Assembly (NCBI GenBank): GCA_964057225.1
Contig: OZ059898.1
Span: forward strand, 4,836,001 to 4,900,000
Reading direction: 5' to 3'
Length of the DNA: 64,000 nt
Source of the DNA: Auanema rhodensis
Taxonomy: Eukaryota > Nematoda > Chromadorea > Rhabditida > Rhabditidae
A model generated the notes under the pieces. That model was not told where the DNA came from. It searched no databases and was given only the letters and a program-made list of their open reading frames with translations. The position numbers and the translations under genes are program-made. Below, piece after piece: positions 16,336-29,180 of this stretch. The number at the start of each line of letters is the position of its first letter. Position 1 is the stretch's first letter.

Positions 16336-16932
16336 ATTTTTGAGTTATCTTTTAATAATAATTGTTTCAAGTTTATCTTATAATCCTAACTGACGATAGT
16401 ATCTTATAATTGACCCTGCAAATGCTACAAAAGCTCATTCGAATAAGAACTTTAAAAATGTTTTAAAATCTGTTTTTCATTCGCCTGCTGACTCATTTCT
16501 ATGTGCAAATGACTCTTCAATTTTGCCCCCTGGGTTCCTCTCCCAGACACTGGTCGTTTTCTCGCTTCGGCGCATAATTCATTAACATTTTGTTCTTAAA
16601 CCCTTTGAGGTCATAACGAATAAAGAAGTTTTACTATTGTTTTTTTTCATTTTAAGCAGTATTGATAATAATGGTCTTTATACCTCGACAAACAAATTCT
16701 TTATCAATTGTGTCGCTAAACTTACATGCGCTTTGACTCAGCCGCACGCTGTCTACGCGATTATTGATCGATGACGTTTTAACACTAGCTCTTTTTTTTA
16801 AAGGAAATAAAGTTGCTATTTAACTTCCAAATTTATGCTAAGCTTTTCCGTGATTTTGATTTACATTCGTACTGAAACATTAAATTTTTTTTGCTAATGT
16901 GCTCATGTTTAATACAAAACATTTAGTTTACT
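16336..16932. other. Actin 3' UTR and PEX19 upstream region
   Basis: No further gene. It contains the probable actin poly(A) signal, two TGACTCA motifs (16489-16495 and 16734-16740) and a small CTGGG/CCCAG inverted repeat near 16528-16545. PEX19 begins after the acceptor ACATTTAG. Confidence 0.5.
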
Positions 16933-18186
16933 ATGAGTAAGGAAGGTGAAAAGCCTGAAGTTTCTAAAGAAGCAGATGCTTTGGGTGAACTGCTGGACAG
17001 CAGTGCTAAAGCGTTTGCCCCGTAAGTTGATAGATTTTTTACGATAACAAAACGTACGCAGGGATTGACCTAGTATTTTTTTCGTTGAAAACGAATTAAT
17101 TCAATATTAAAAATGTGCTGCACTAGGCAAAAATCTCCGTTTTTTAGCCTAGATGTGGGACATTGTCTTTCAAAATCGAGTTATTATTCAAACAATTTAG
17201 TCGTAAAACTGTAACTGATGATGAACTGGACGAACTCATGGATTTAGCTGACCAAGCGGCAGCTCAAAAAGCTGCTACCCAGTTTCAGACATTCTTACAA
17301 GAAATGGTTGAAGTCCAAGAGGTTGTTTTCGTTTGTGAACTTCTACATAAACAATGATCTTGTGATAGGAAGCTATGAAACAAGAAAAAGAGAAGGATTC
17401 TACTGCTGGTGGTGATGAAGACGAAGAGACTACTAGAGACATGATGGAGGCCATGAAGCAACTTATGTCCTGTGCTGGAAAGGTTTAAAGACATCTCTAT
17501 CAGTTCATTATGATTGTAATTAAGGTAGCAAGTGCTAATAATGAAGAGGAATTCCTCGCCAGTATGGATATGCTGCGTAATCCAGATGCATCTTTTGAAC
17601 CGCTTATGAGTATCATTATGGAGGTTGTTATTATTGTAGTTTTATTTATATTTTTACATTTAGAGTCTTGTAACAAAAGATGTGATGTATCCACCCCTTA
17701 AAGAGTTATGTGAAAAATACCCAACTTATTTAGCTTCCAATAAAGACAAAGTGGATGCTGAAACCTTTGAAAAATATGAGAATCAATTTAAGGTTTTCAC
17801 TTCATGTTTATCAAAAATATTTAATACATTTACAGTGTATTACCAAAATTTGTGATGAATTTGAGAAACAGTCTACAGACCCAACTGCTGCTAATCCTGA
17901 TGAGGCCACAGAGGTTTTTTTTCTTCGATAGTTTTTAATAAAAAGTGTTTGAAGACTGACGGCGAACAGCCTTTCATGGGGGATATTGAGAAAATAGGCC
18001 GTATGTTAATGGAGTTACAAACTTATGGATATCCTCCTGCGGAATTATTAGGGGATTTACCCGAAGGTTGCAAATCAAAAGTGCATTAGAGAAATTAATA
18101 AATTTTTAGGTTGGGGTCTTGATGGAGCCGGTGTACCACATGTCTCAAATGTTGAACAAGCTGCTAACCAATGCAAAATGATGTAA
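16933..18186 (+). CDS. pex19: Peroxisomal biogenesis factor 19 (PEX19)
   Basis: PEX19 is the cytosolic chaperone and import receptor that binds new peroxisomal membrane proteins and docks on PEX3. Eight exons (16933-17021, 17201-17321, 17369-17482, 17525-17623, 17664-17792, 17836-17913, 17970-18066, 18110-18186) sum to 804 bases, 267 residues, slightly shorter than the human protein. The N-terminal ALGELLDSSAKAF resembles the PEX3-binding helix. The C-terminal cargo domain has DVMYPPLKELCEKYPTYL, ETFEKYENQFKCITKICDEF and ELQTYGYPPAELLGDLPEG, matching family blocks. It ends CKMM, a CaaX box of the kind used for farnesylation. The acceptor AACATTTAG is six bases before the ATG. Confidence 0.93.
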
Positions 18187-18483
18187 GCGTAAAAGAAATT
18201 ATAATTACGAGCATTATTAGCTAGAGTTTCTTATTTGTTATACATTTATTATTGCCATTTTTTATTCGTGATATTAGATTGAGCTTATAATAGAACTGAA
18301 TAGTCAATTTAGAGTTTTGTCATATTTAACCATCATAGTCTACTTAATCTGGTATATAGTCTTTCGTTTCTGCGATAGATAATAAAGAATTTTTATGTGA
18401 TATCTGCTTTTTGTTAATGTTTCAGCTTTTAATATTGGAAATAAGGATATGTACTTTCTACTTTTATGTATTTAGTATTTAGT

Positions 18484-19322
18484 ATGGATTTTTCTTACAT
18501 GTCAGTAGTTGGTAGAAATTATCAAAGATATGCTTCTGAGTACAGTAATATCGCTTATTTGCATCATCCAAGTGGAGTTTCTGTTATAGTTTTGAACGAG
18601 GTTATTTATTGATTTTCTTAAAGTTCCTGACTGTTGTTCAGATACCGGAAAGTGAAGTTGTTGAAGTAGACTTTGGAAGTCACAAAAAACATGGCGTTGA
18701 TCGCGCAGCAAATGCTGTTGTTGGGAAAGGGAAAAGGGTATTAACTCCTTCTTTTACAGCCTCGTATAGATTTGAAATTTTATTGTAGGGAGGTTTGCAG
18801 TTGCAAAAAGAAACTAGGTTATGCACAATTCGTTGCAAAGATGGGAAAGAGATTATTATAAGAGCTGGAGTGCGGGGAACATTGGCGGAGGTGAGGACGA
18901 TCGCCTTCAATCTCTTAATCCTATTTTCCTTCAGGTTAATGCACGATTGAAAGAAAATCCAGATTTAGTGAGAACAGTTTCAGAAAATCAAGTAAAATAG
19001 TTAAAATAACTCTATATCATATCGCACTTGAAGGGATATATCGCCATTGTAACTTATGGAGCAGGGAAGCGGAAACCGGACGAGTTCATCACTCTACTAC
19101 CTTCGAAACGAGTTTACTTACGAAATACTTCAGAACCGGAAACCGTAAAAATACCAGAGGTTTGCTTCTCATAGCTTAAAATTTCATTTTTCAATCTGCC
19201 AGCTATCTATAAATAGGTCAATTTTACATAAGCTTAATAAAAACTTTTAGATTGTTGAAGAATGTGATGTGAAGAATATTGAGCCCAATTCGGATGACAA
19301 ATCATTGTTGAATCATGCTTAA
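18484..19322 (+). CDS. ABITRAM/FAM206A (Simiate) homologue
   Basis: Six exons (18484-18600, 18642-18737, 18789-18890, 18935-18991, 19034-19159, 19251-19322) give 189 residues, close to the 181 of human ABITRAM. Matching blocks include SNIAYLHHPSGVSVIVL, KRGGLQLQKETRLCTIRCKD, GVRGTLAEVNARLKENP and ENQGYIAIV. The protein has a glycine-cleavage H-like (barrel-sandwich) fold; in vertebrates it binds actin and affects neuronal transcription and dendrites. It lies 297 bases after PEX19 on the same strand, and the acceptor ATTTAG is one base before its ATG, so an operon with PEX19 is possible. The family call rests on remembered human sequence. Confidence 0.85.
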
Positions 19323-20328
19323 TAAGATAAATGCCACTTGTTGTTTTGAGAAAACTTTGTCGTTTTCTCTTTTTGTTGTTATGAAGCCAACAGGTATTGT
19401 TAAAGCCGGAATGGCTTGCCTTGTAAACGCCCTTGTTCGGGTTGGATTAGTTGGTCGATATGTCGACGAATAAAAATTTTCCATTCAGATGTTTCTCTAA
19501 AGAATTCCATGAAATTAGAAAAGGGAAAGGCAAGCTTGAACTTGTGGTCAAACCACAATTAGCCAGCCATTGCAAACACAGGAAGCTCTAACATAGAATT
19601 GAGCGGGTAGACACTGCCCTTAATACGAAGTTTCTATTGCTCTATTTAACATTACATTCTGGCTTTATGTTGCAATCATCCGGAATAAGACAGTTAGTCT
19701 GTTACTATTCATATTTTTTGACGTTCGTGCAGCTTTTTTCGAAGCTTTCGTTTTTCATTTTTTTAAAGAATAATTTACGAATCACTCACAGCAGTTCATA
19801 CATACCTAATCGTTTTTATTTAATTAGCTATTCAGCATATATTGAGAAACGAAATTATTATTGACAAGGCGTTTTTTACTTTTTTCTTTTCCAAAAAAGA
19901 GTAAACAATCATGTTAAAATCCTGTCTTGCGTCTCCGAGCTTTGTGTAGGTAATTTCAGCCTTTGACGAGCACTCAGCCATTTAACCAGCTTTAATCGTA
20001 TTCTATTTTTCTTCTTTTTCATTGTTCATTTATTCCATGATATAAACCACTATGCTGAATTTTTTATGAAAGTTATCGTAGATTAATCAGTGTTGCAGGA
20101 GAAAATAAGCTTAAGTTTAGCGTTTATCTTTCTTGATTTTAAATCCCGCAATTTAGTTGATTAGATGATATTCTTTGGTTTATTTCAGAATAGTCCCATG
20201 AAAAAGTTTTTTGCGTTCTTGTGGGGATTTTCAAAATATAAAATTCATTACAAACTTTGTATTCGTCCAAATTTGTTAATACACCCCAAATGGAAAGTGC
20301 CATTTCAGAGAAATATGTTCGTCTAACC
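19323..20328. other. Intergenic region with a 30-codon open frame
   Basis: The plus-strand frame at 19381-19473 encodes MKPTGIVKAGMACLVNALVR and ten more residues. It has balanced composition but no acceptor just upstream, and may be chance in the ABITRAM 3' UTR. The rest is AT-rich and holds nothing I can support. Confidence 0.3.
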
Positions 20329-22723
20329 ATGAGCTATCCAATTTACTCATTTTTATGCTATGCTTTATACTTTTTATTGCCTATAGTCTCGTCACAAGTT
20401 ATTGACAATGGCTGTAAGTTTATTTTAATTAATTTATTTTATACATTAGTTTGAATTCTCATAGATGAAACAGATCATTTCGACCTGCCACATCATATAA
20501 TAAGGGCAGACTTGCCACCTAGGAATGATGAACAAAAATTATATAGGTAGTAACTTAGCTTTCATTATAAAGTTCTTATTTGCCTTTTTTCTAGATATTT
20601 ATCATATGGATATGATCGATCCGTAAGACCTGTTTTCAATTCTTCTAAGATTGTAGAGGTTTTTATTGGATTAACTCTTACTCACATTTTTAATATAGTA
20701 TATATTACATATTTATAAGCTTCCATTTTTTTGTGTTTTTCAGGATGAAAAGAATCAAGTTTTAGCGTTGAATGTTTGGGTTGAACAACAGTGGAACGAT
20801 GAAAGAATGAGATGGGACCCTCAAAATTTTGGAAATATTTCAAAAATGACATTAGCGACCAGATTGGTTTGGACTCCAGATATTGTACTTTTTAACAAGT
20901 GAATTTACGAATATTCATGTATTTTACTCTAATCAATTTACTATTCAGTGCTCGAGATTATAATAGAGGTTTTTTAAATACTAATTTGCACGCTAGTCAT
21001 GATGGTGAAAGTATGTTTTTATGGTTTTTAATTGTTTGAAAATTAACATAAACTTTCGCTCCGTTTCAACTTTCCTATTTTAAAATTCAAAGAATGAGAA
21101 AGTTTTAAATTTTCTATTTAAAGTTTTATTCAATTTTTTCTTTTCATAAGTTTTCTTTCAAATATTACATTTGACGTTAGAACTTTCTTTTAAAATACTC
21201 AGAATTATATTTTTATCCCAGCTGAAATTTACGAGAAATAGCTATCAATAGAATATTATTTGGCTAGACATCTTGCTGTTTAGCTGTTAGCTGTTATTTT
21301 TTGTAATACAATCATATTTTCTTTTACTGCAAACAATTTTGTTCTATTTTTAATCAGAATTCATGATTATCAGAATTTTACAGTTCAATGGGCTCCACCA
21401 CAGAAGGTTCATACCAGATGTCATATGGATGTTTCTAACTTTCCTTTCGATCATCAATTTTGCTCACTTATATTTCGGTCATGTAAATCTAAAGATAATA
21501 ACTGAGTGTAATAAAAAACATTGTTAAGGGATTTATGATATCTCTCAAGTTGATCTAAAAATTATGGAACGATATGACGGGAAAAGCCCATTTACCAGGG
21601 ATTCTTATTCAGAGAATGGGGAGTGGGAGATTGTAGATAATCGAACTCTTCGCTATGAACAAGAGACAGGGGGGAAGAGGTTTCAAAATTCTAAGGAGTC
21701 GTTATAATTTTAATGAGTCTCTTTTCAGATTTGGTACAGTTGTCTTTGAAATCCACCTGCGCCGACGCATGTTATATTTTTTATATAATATCATAGCTCC
21801 ATGTGTAATGCTTTCAGTGGGTTTACTATGCTTTTTAACTTTTTGATAATTTTAATATATCATTTCATTATTTAAAATATATTTTTAGCTATTTGCTAGC
21901 TTTAGCATATTTATTATTGAACAAGTTCAAGTTTATTTTTTCGTACAAGTTTATTTTAGGTACTCACCATGATGCAGTTCATTTTACCATGTGAATCCGG
22001 TGAAAAGGTTAGTTATCATAAAGATTCAACAAAGAACTTGTATTCAGGTTACTCTTGGACTTACCGTACTTTTGGCATATTCCGTGTTCAGCTTTAATAT
22101 AGCAGAGAGTATGCCTGAGACATCTGAGGTAATTCCTTTGATAGGTAAAGGATTACATGCATCCATCAAATTCATTTTCAATTTTTTCTAGCAATATATC
22201 TAATGACAATTATGGGAATATCCGCTCTTTCTGTTGCCTTTTCTGTATTTGTGCTTAGTTTGAGACATGGAGCAGAAAACAAAATAGGGTTAATTAGTCA
22301 TTATTATTATTATTTCAAATTCCACCTTGTTCAGAATTCCTAAATGGTTGGAGTTTACTGGCTTTCGTATTCTCGGGCCTATACTAGGACGAACTCAACG
22401 GAGAAAAACAAAATCTCGTCGTGATCGAAGTAACACAGATATACGGCTAGATACCTCACATGACGATATTCTAAGCAGTAGCTTGGTAATTTGTTTTTCG
22501 TTCAAATTTATGGTCTCATTTATGATTTCAGATAAGCCGTGTACAAACAGAACAAAATTTTGAGGAATTGGTTGCTAGATGGTCTCATCTATCAAATATA
22601 TTTGATAGATTTTTTTTTATAATTGTTTTTGTCTTAACGAGTGTATGTACAGTATTTCTTTTAATTATTGCTCCAAACATAAATCCACCACGATTACATG
22701 AAAGAAGTTGGAAATATAATTGA
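20329..22723 (+). CDS. Nicotinic-receptor-like Cys-loop ion channel subunit
   Basis: The protein opens with a signal peptide (MSYPIYSFLCYALYFLLPIVSS). The extracellular domain contains VEQQWNDERMRWDP, WTPDIVLFNN and a canonical Cys-loop CHMDVSNFPFDHQFC with 13 residues between the cysteines. Four membrane helices follow. The M1-M2 linker CESGEK and M2 VTLGLTVLLAYSVFSFNIAE mark a cation-selective pore. M4 is FFFIIVFVLTSVCTVFLLII, ending near the C-terminus. Loop C (RTLRYEQETGGKR) lacks the vicinal Cys-Cys of alpha subunits, so this is a non-alpha or orphan subunit. The join into TTCAATGG uses the acceptor TTTTACAG near 21385; using the earlier AATCAG would shift the frame. An in-frame ATG at 20290 exists, but TTTCAG near 20302-20308 suggests trans-splicing after it. 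Confidence 0.85.
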
Positions 22724-23010
22724 AAATTTTATTAACATTACAAGTTTGTATTATATTGTTTGGCGTATAAAACTGTTAGTACATTATCCACATGTCTATA
22801 ATTCAAGCCTCACCGTTAACTATGTAGTAACGAATATAATTAACGACTCTACCCATAGGATTTCAAAAAAAAAATGTTATGTATAAAAATGGGCGTGACT
22901 AAAACAAAATCACAGTTGAGAAAGCGCATTTCAAATTAACATTCTTTATGAATTGCAATTTCAGAGTATAATTTAGGGATTGTTATTTCAACAACATAGA
23001 GTAACAAATC

Positions 23011-24643
23011 TTAAAGACCTGCATGCTCAATTCTATGCGACTCCGCTCGGTAGTGATAAAATCCCATAGTATATCTAGAAATATTCCATCCTGCTGTTAC
23101 TGTTGCTATCCAAGTAATGAACAGAAAAGTAATTGGGTACAAAAACACTTGTGTTTTGTGTAGAATAGGCAAAGCTGCAATTTAAATTCAGTAAGTTGTG
23201 ACACAAATTTCTCGTTACCAGTATATCCAAGAAAGGTGATGTATACATAATAAATTGCTCCAATAAACCAAATTGTGTTTCCAAGAAGCACAGCTAAAAA
23301 ACTGGGTGAGTCAACCAATGCTGAAATGTTAAAATCAGTTACACAGAATATATGAAGGTACATACTCGGGTAAAGAATTGGCAACAAAACATGGAGCAAT
23401 ATAAGGAAAGGGAAGAAAGCATTTAAATGAATGTCGAAACAATATCCCCATTCTACATCCTGATCTTTTACTTTACGTAAAAATGTATTTGAAATCCACC
23501 TGTAATAGATCATCATTCAATCGTACAAATTCATTATGATACTTACCATAATGCTGTTGCAATGATTATTCCCACACCAATACAATCAATAAAAACTACC
23601 CAGAGGAAAAACTTTGTGAAACCCCACATAGATAGATTCAATGCAACAGCATAAAATACTGAAGAAAATAAAAGAGCAAGTGAAAGTAAAACTAAAAAAG
23701 CAGGATCATCACGAGCAAATTGATCTTTAGTGCCTAAATTAGAATTTATAAGCAATGACCATACAATAATTATACTTACGTTTTCTGTATAAGAAGTTTC
23801 TGTAAACCTGTTTTGGCTTCACCAACAGGTGAATCATTTGCCAAGCTGCAAACTCGAAGTCCATCTGCAACATTTATGTTATAATAGATTATTCAAACTA
23901 TCATACCTGACGGACGTAAAAAAAACGTCGAGAGAATCTAGTCAATTTAGCCCAAGCAGACATTCTCACAGCGGTTAAACAGCCAACTCTATCAGTAGTT
24001 GTACTGAAATCTATTATTTAGAAATAAATAAAATACAACATGAGTAAAGTTTCTGCATGCAGTTTAGGACATTAGAACTAAGAATACGAGAACTAGGCAG
24101 CTGTTCAGAGCTTTGTGGGTCAGAAAATCAATACACTTAAGGAGAGTTGACCATATGCCACTCAGATCTAAGATATCTTTCAAGTTATAGCATCATTGAA
24201 CATGATATAAATCGAATATTAAAGTTTAATTAAATGAAAAAATATATAAAGTTTACTACATTGAGATATAAACCTTCTAGGTGCATGTATGATTACCTTG
24301 AGCTATATGTTGAAAAGCCTCCGGGTGTATTAGCTCCGCTTCTTGCAGAGCCAAAGCGAAATTGTTTTTGTAAGTGTGGTGATTGTATGCCAGACGTCCC
24401 TGGTTGAGATCCTTAAATTGTACAGTAGTGATAATTGAAAAGTTAACATAATATTTGGATAGTCAAGCAAAAACATAGGAGAAGCGGAAAGAACTTAAAC
24501 CCTAATCCCAACACCTTATACCTCGCAAAATCCCTTTTAATTTGTTTGATCTTTTATTAATTTTTTCTGTTTAGATATTTGTATTAGTAAATAAAAATGA
24601 TCAAAATGTTGTGCTTACCCGTTGATCGTGGAAAGTGCTGCAT
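23011..24643 (-). CDS. unc-50: UNC-50 (Golgi/ER membrane protein)
   Basis: UNC-50 homologues are multi-pass Golgi proteins. In C. elegans UNC-50 is needed to deliver levamisole-type acetylcholine receptors to the surface, and the yeast homologue Gmh1 links to Arf GEFs. The diagnostic N-terminal block reads FSRRFFYVRQMDFEFAAWQM, followed by KPKQVYRNFLYRK, DQFARDDPAFLVLLSLALLF, FFLWVVFIDCIGVGIIIATA, DQDVEWGYCFDIHLNAFFPF, LLGNTIWFIGAIYYVYITFL and GWNISRYTMGFYHYRAE. The first exon is MQHFPRSTG, after the acceptor GCTTAAG. The second exon is a low-complexity Ser/Gly/Gln-rich cytosolic leader. The gene is tail-to-tail with the nicotinic-like subunit gene, 287 bases apart. Confidence 0.93.
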
Positions 24644-24928
24644 CAATCACTTAAGCACTGTATAAACATGTATATGTTATCTTTATCAATAGAAGAATAA
24701 CTCGAAGATATTATTGATGAAATACAAAATTTTCCATATATTGAAACCAGAACTCAGACGAATAATTTATTAGCACATAACCCAAATAAATAACGGATTC
24801 TGCGTTGCAACCCAGAATGTATCACAAGATAATAAGTTAACACGACCAAGATAACACGTGGATCCAACTAGAAAATCGACACCTGAAGATTTTTATCTTA
24901 AATTCAATTTTTTTTTAAGACGTACCAT

Positions 24929-25045
24929 TCAGTTTTTAATTTGTCTGGGTTGATTAGCAGTTATATAATGGAAGGCAACAACAAGCAAGAAGATTCCAAT
25001 GCCAAGAAAGTTTGCGGCAATACCAAGAGTAAGGTCACTAATCAT
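24929..25045 (-). CDS. ost4: OST4 subunit of oligosaccharyltransferase
   Basis: This is a single-exon 38-residue protein, MISDLTLGIAANFLGIGIFL plus LVVAFHYITANQPRQIKN. It matches the human OST4 pattern ([20 protein letters not shown]) in length, in the N-terminal MI(S/T)D, in the single membrane helix and in the HY...N.P end. OST4 stabilises the STT3 catalytic subunit of the ER complex that transfers glycan to Asn. The acceptor TTTTAAG lies nine bases before the ATG. The start is 216 bases from the divergently transcribed UNC-69 gene, so they may share a promoter, and the stop is 285 bases upstream of UNC-50 on the same strand. Confidence 0.93.
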   Translation of the reverse strand: MISDLTLGIAANFLGIGIFLLVVAFHYITANQPRQIKN

Positions 25046-25261
25046 GTTTTCAGCTTAAAATAAAAAAAATATAAGAATAGCAAAAAACTTCAAATAATAT
25101 TTCTATCTGAAACATAAGAAACATAATTTTCATATAATTCGCCACATTGCATACGTATAGGCTGCAATTGCGTACATTATCGATTTGGCAAACAGCCAAC
25201 TTGTGAAGACTAGCTCCTCCCTGATCTTTCCTGAAGCTGAATTTAATTTTAAGTTTTTATA

Positions 25262-25688
25262 ATGGCTGATCTAATTAAATCTGTTACTTCTATTGATGAT
25301 ATTCCATTAGCTGATGACGGTATAATATTTTATTATACATTTTATTTATTTGTTATTTTTGCAGAGGACACACCAACCATAATTAGTGGTCGAACTCCAA
25401 GACCAGCTCAGCCGTTGCCTCGTGAAGAGCCACCAGAGGATCCAGAAGAAAAAGCTAGACTTATTTCACAAGTTCTCGAGCTACAAAATACATTGGATGG
25501 TATTTTTGCTTCCAATTTGCTTTATATTTATATTCTTTCCAGATTTATCTCAAAGGGTTGACTCGGTCAAAGAAGAAAGCTTGAAACTAAGATCTGAAAA
25601 TCATGTTCTTGGACAATACATTCATAATTTAATGGCTTCTTCATCGGTCTTTCAATCTTCTCAACCAAAGAATGGAATTAAACAGTAG
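25262..25688 (+). CDS. unc-69: UNC-69/SCOC short coiled-coil protein
   Basis: Three exons (25262-25319, 25365-25499, 25543-25688) encode about 112 residues. The N-terminus is acidic and proline-rich ([20 protein letters not shown]). The conserved coiled coil reads [40 protein letters not shown] and [14 protein letters not shown], nearly superimposable on human SCOC. UNC-69 binds UNC-76/FEZ1 and functions in axon outgrowth and vesicle transport; SCOC also acts in autophagy at the Golgi. The acceptor AATTTTAAG is eight bases before the ATG. Confidence 0.94.
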
Positions 25689-26555
25689 GAGATTCTCCAA
25701 GAAATTATTTAACCACATTAACCTATCCGCAAAATTTTTCTAGTCATGTATTGAAAAAATGCATTTGTTTTTTTTTTTCGCTCAGCGCTTTAATGAAAAT
25801 ACATATTTTTCCTTTTAACCCAAATATATAATATGCATGCTACTTATTTATTATTGTCTGCTTTTGCATGCTTTAGTTCAGATGCTTTGTGTTTTAATTT
25901 CAGAGATGACATTTTTGATCAAGGATATGATTTTTAAAGTGCGCCTGACGGGATCATAATAGACGCTTTTGTTTTATAATGCTTTATTTATTTTTTTATT
26001 TCACAGCACCTTGTACAGTGATTGTATCTATGCAATAAAACCGACGCCCAAACGCGTCGCTAAACTTTAGATTTACATTTCTAGCAAAATTTGCATGACT
26101 AGAAGTTTTCTTAGTGTTGTGGTGGTTGTTCAGTGTTATAATCACTTCTAGCCAATAGAGTGCAATACAAAATATATGAGAAGCATGATACAGCAAGCAT
26201 TTGTGATACATAACCTTAGAAGTTACACACAATATAGTAAGATAATACCAACCGTATACATTTTCACTCGGAAAACTATTATTGAAACATAAATACAGGA
26301 TTTTAGAGAAAACTTTACTCATACTTAACCCTTACTTAGTTTACAAGCGATTCAAAAAAACTGAAACTTCTACTCATAATTTGGATAAATCAAAAAAGAA
26401 GAAATCAATTTATTGGATATTCAGACATCTTTTTTCCCCGATGAAACAATTAACATATAAAGGAAAACAATAACAAAAAAATGTGAAGAATGAACATTTT
26501 GAACATAAAATTTGCATATCAGAAGTGGAGAACAAACTTATAACGTTATTAATAT
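25689..26555. other. Convergent 3' region between UNC-69 and OSGEP
   Basis: No gene seen. Both flanking genes end here, so part of it is 3' UTR. The open frames present are short and AT-rich and lack splice partners or recognisable motifs. Confidence 0.5.
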
Positions 26556-27877
<1,322 letters not shown>

Positions 27878-29180
27878 GTTGCAAACTTGAAATGAAAGTT
27901 TCCGACACAAGCTCAATTACACACCAATTTCTCATACGTAATGTAGTGTGCCCTTTGCAAAGTTTAAATTATGAATATGAGCAAGTCATAAACTCAAACT
28001 TAACTGCTTAACTTCTTTTTCTTCTTAATAAAGTGAATTTGTATACATTTTTCACCCTAATAATTATGGTTCGAACTCTTTATTTCGAATTAATGTCAGA
28101 CTTTCTTTGAAAGATTTTCGATTACACAACATGTTTCTAGTAAAGCACTCATTTTTCTTTTCACAATTATCCTATTATAGTAGAAATTGTAAAGGAAAGA
28201 TAGTTAATACCCATTTATTATTTGTTTTTTTTTTAATTTTTAACAAGAGTGAAACATATAATGCGTTATCACTAAATAAATCGCTTCCATGATATGAAAT
28301 TTAATCCACGCTGGAAACACGTAAAGTTATTTGCAATTATTTTGATTCGTTTAAACCTGATATGCTACTGCTACTGCAGAACCTTGCAAGAATTTATTTT
28401 TCAAAAATTCATTTCTAATTCTCTCCAGCATGAACTCCTTGTTTGTGTATTTCAATGAATGAATGTATTTCAAACAGCTTTTATACAAGTTTAAAACTTT
28501 CAAATGATCCATACTGGAATATTTACCTCTGTGTAACTATAAAAGAGGATTCGGTAATCTAATCTAGAGAAATACTATCAATTGAAACAAAATATATATT
28601 AGACAGTATGTTTGTTTTATTTTCTTAGTTTATTTTCATCGCTAGAAAATATATAAAAATACAGAGATACCGCAATAGATACAAACTAACATTACACGTT
28701 TTAATTGTACAACGGTCAAGAATACAAGTTAGGGACGATCGAAAAATGAATATTAAAAATATCATGAAGACATAATAATAATAATAGTATAAAGGTGGGA
28801 AAAAGAAATACTCGAGAAAAATGCCGACCCTCCATAACACAAGACTATTGCCTACCAGAAAACTTCGATTGTTCAAACAAGCATTAGTGATACAAAAAAA
28901 ATCTGCATTAGATCCGGAAGATATTATACAAGGAATGGGTGGGAAAGAAATCCACACTATCACAAAGTAGCAGAATATACACGCAGATGGGCGAAATATT
29001 TCTTATATATCATGATTTCCAAAATAGAAAAAGAGCACCGAAACTAAATTATAGGAAAAAAAAGTAAGTGAATAATATTATTCTTCACATAAAAGAGGAA
29101 TCAGGCAAGTATTTCCACATAAAAACATAAGAGGGATGACGAGACTATTTGAGAGAGTAAGAAAAATTGAAATAATTCAA
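27878..29180. other. Intergenic region and TMEM55 3' UTR
   Basis: No gene seen on either strand. The minus-strand frame at 28625-28963 is rich in Tyr and Phe from AT tracts and has no recognisable motif. It lies downstream of the TMEM55 stop and is likely 3' UTR or spacer. Confidence 0.5.

Noticed and set aside
19381-19473. 30-codon plus-strand frame in the ABITRAM 3' flank
   Set aside because: Balanced composition, but no leader acceptor near and no family match; kept only as a note.
21360-21386. Acceptor AATCAG as start of the Cys-loop exon
   Set aside because: It shifts the frame relative to the preceding exon. TTTTACAG 26 bases later restores frame and gives the expected residues before WAPPQ.
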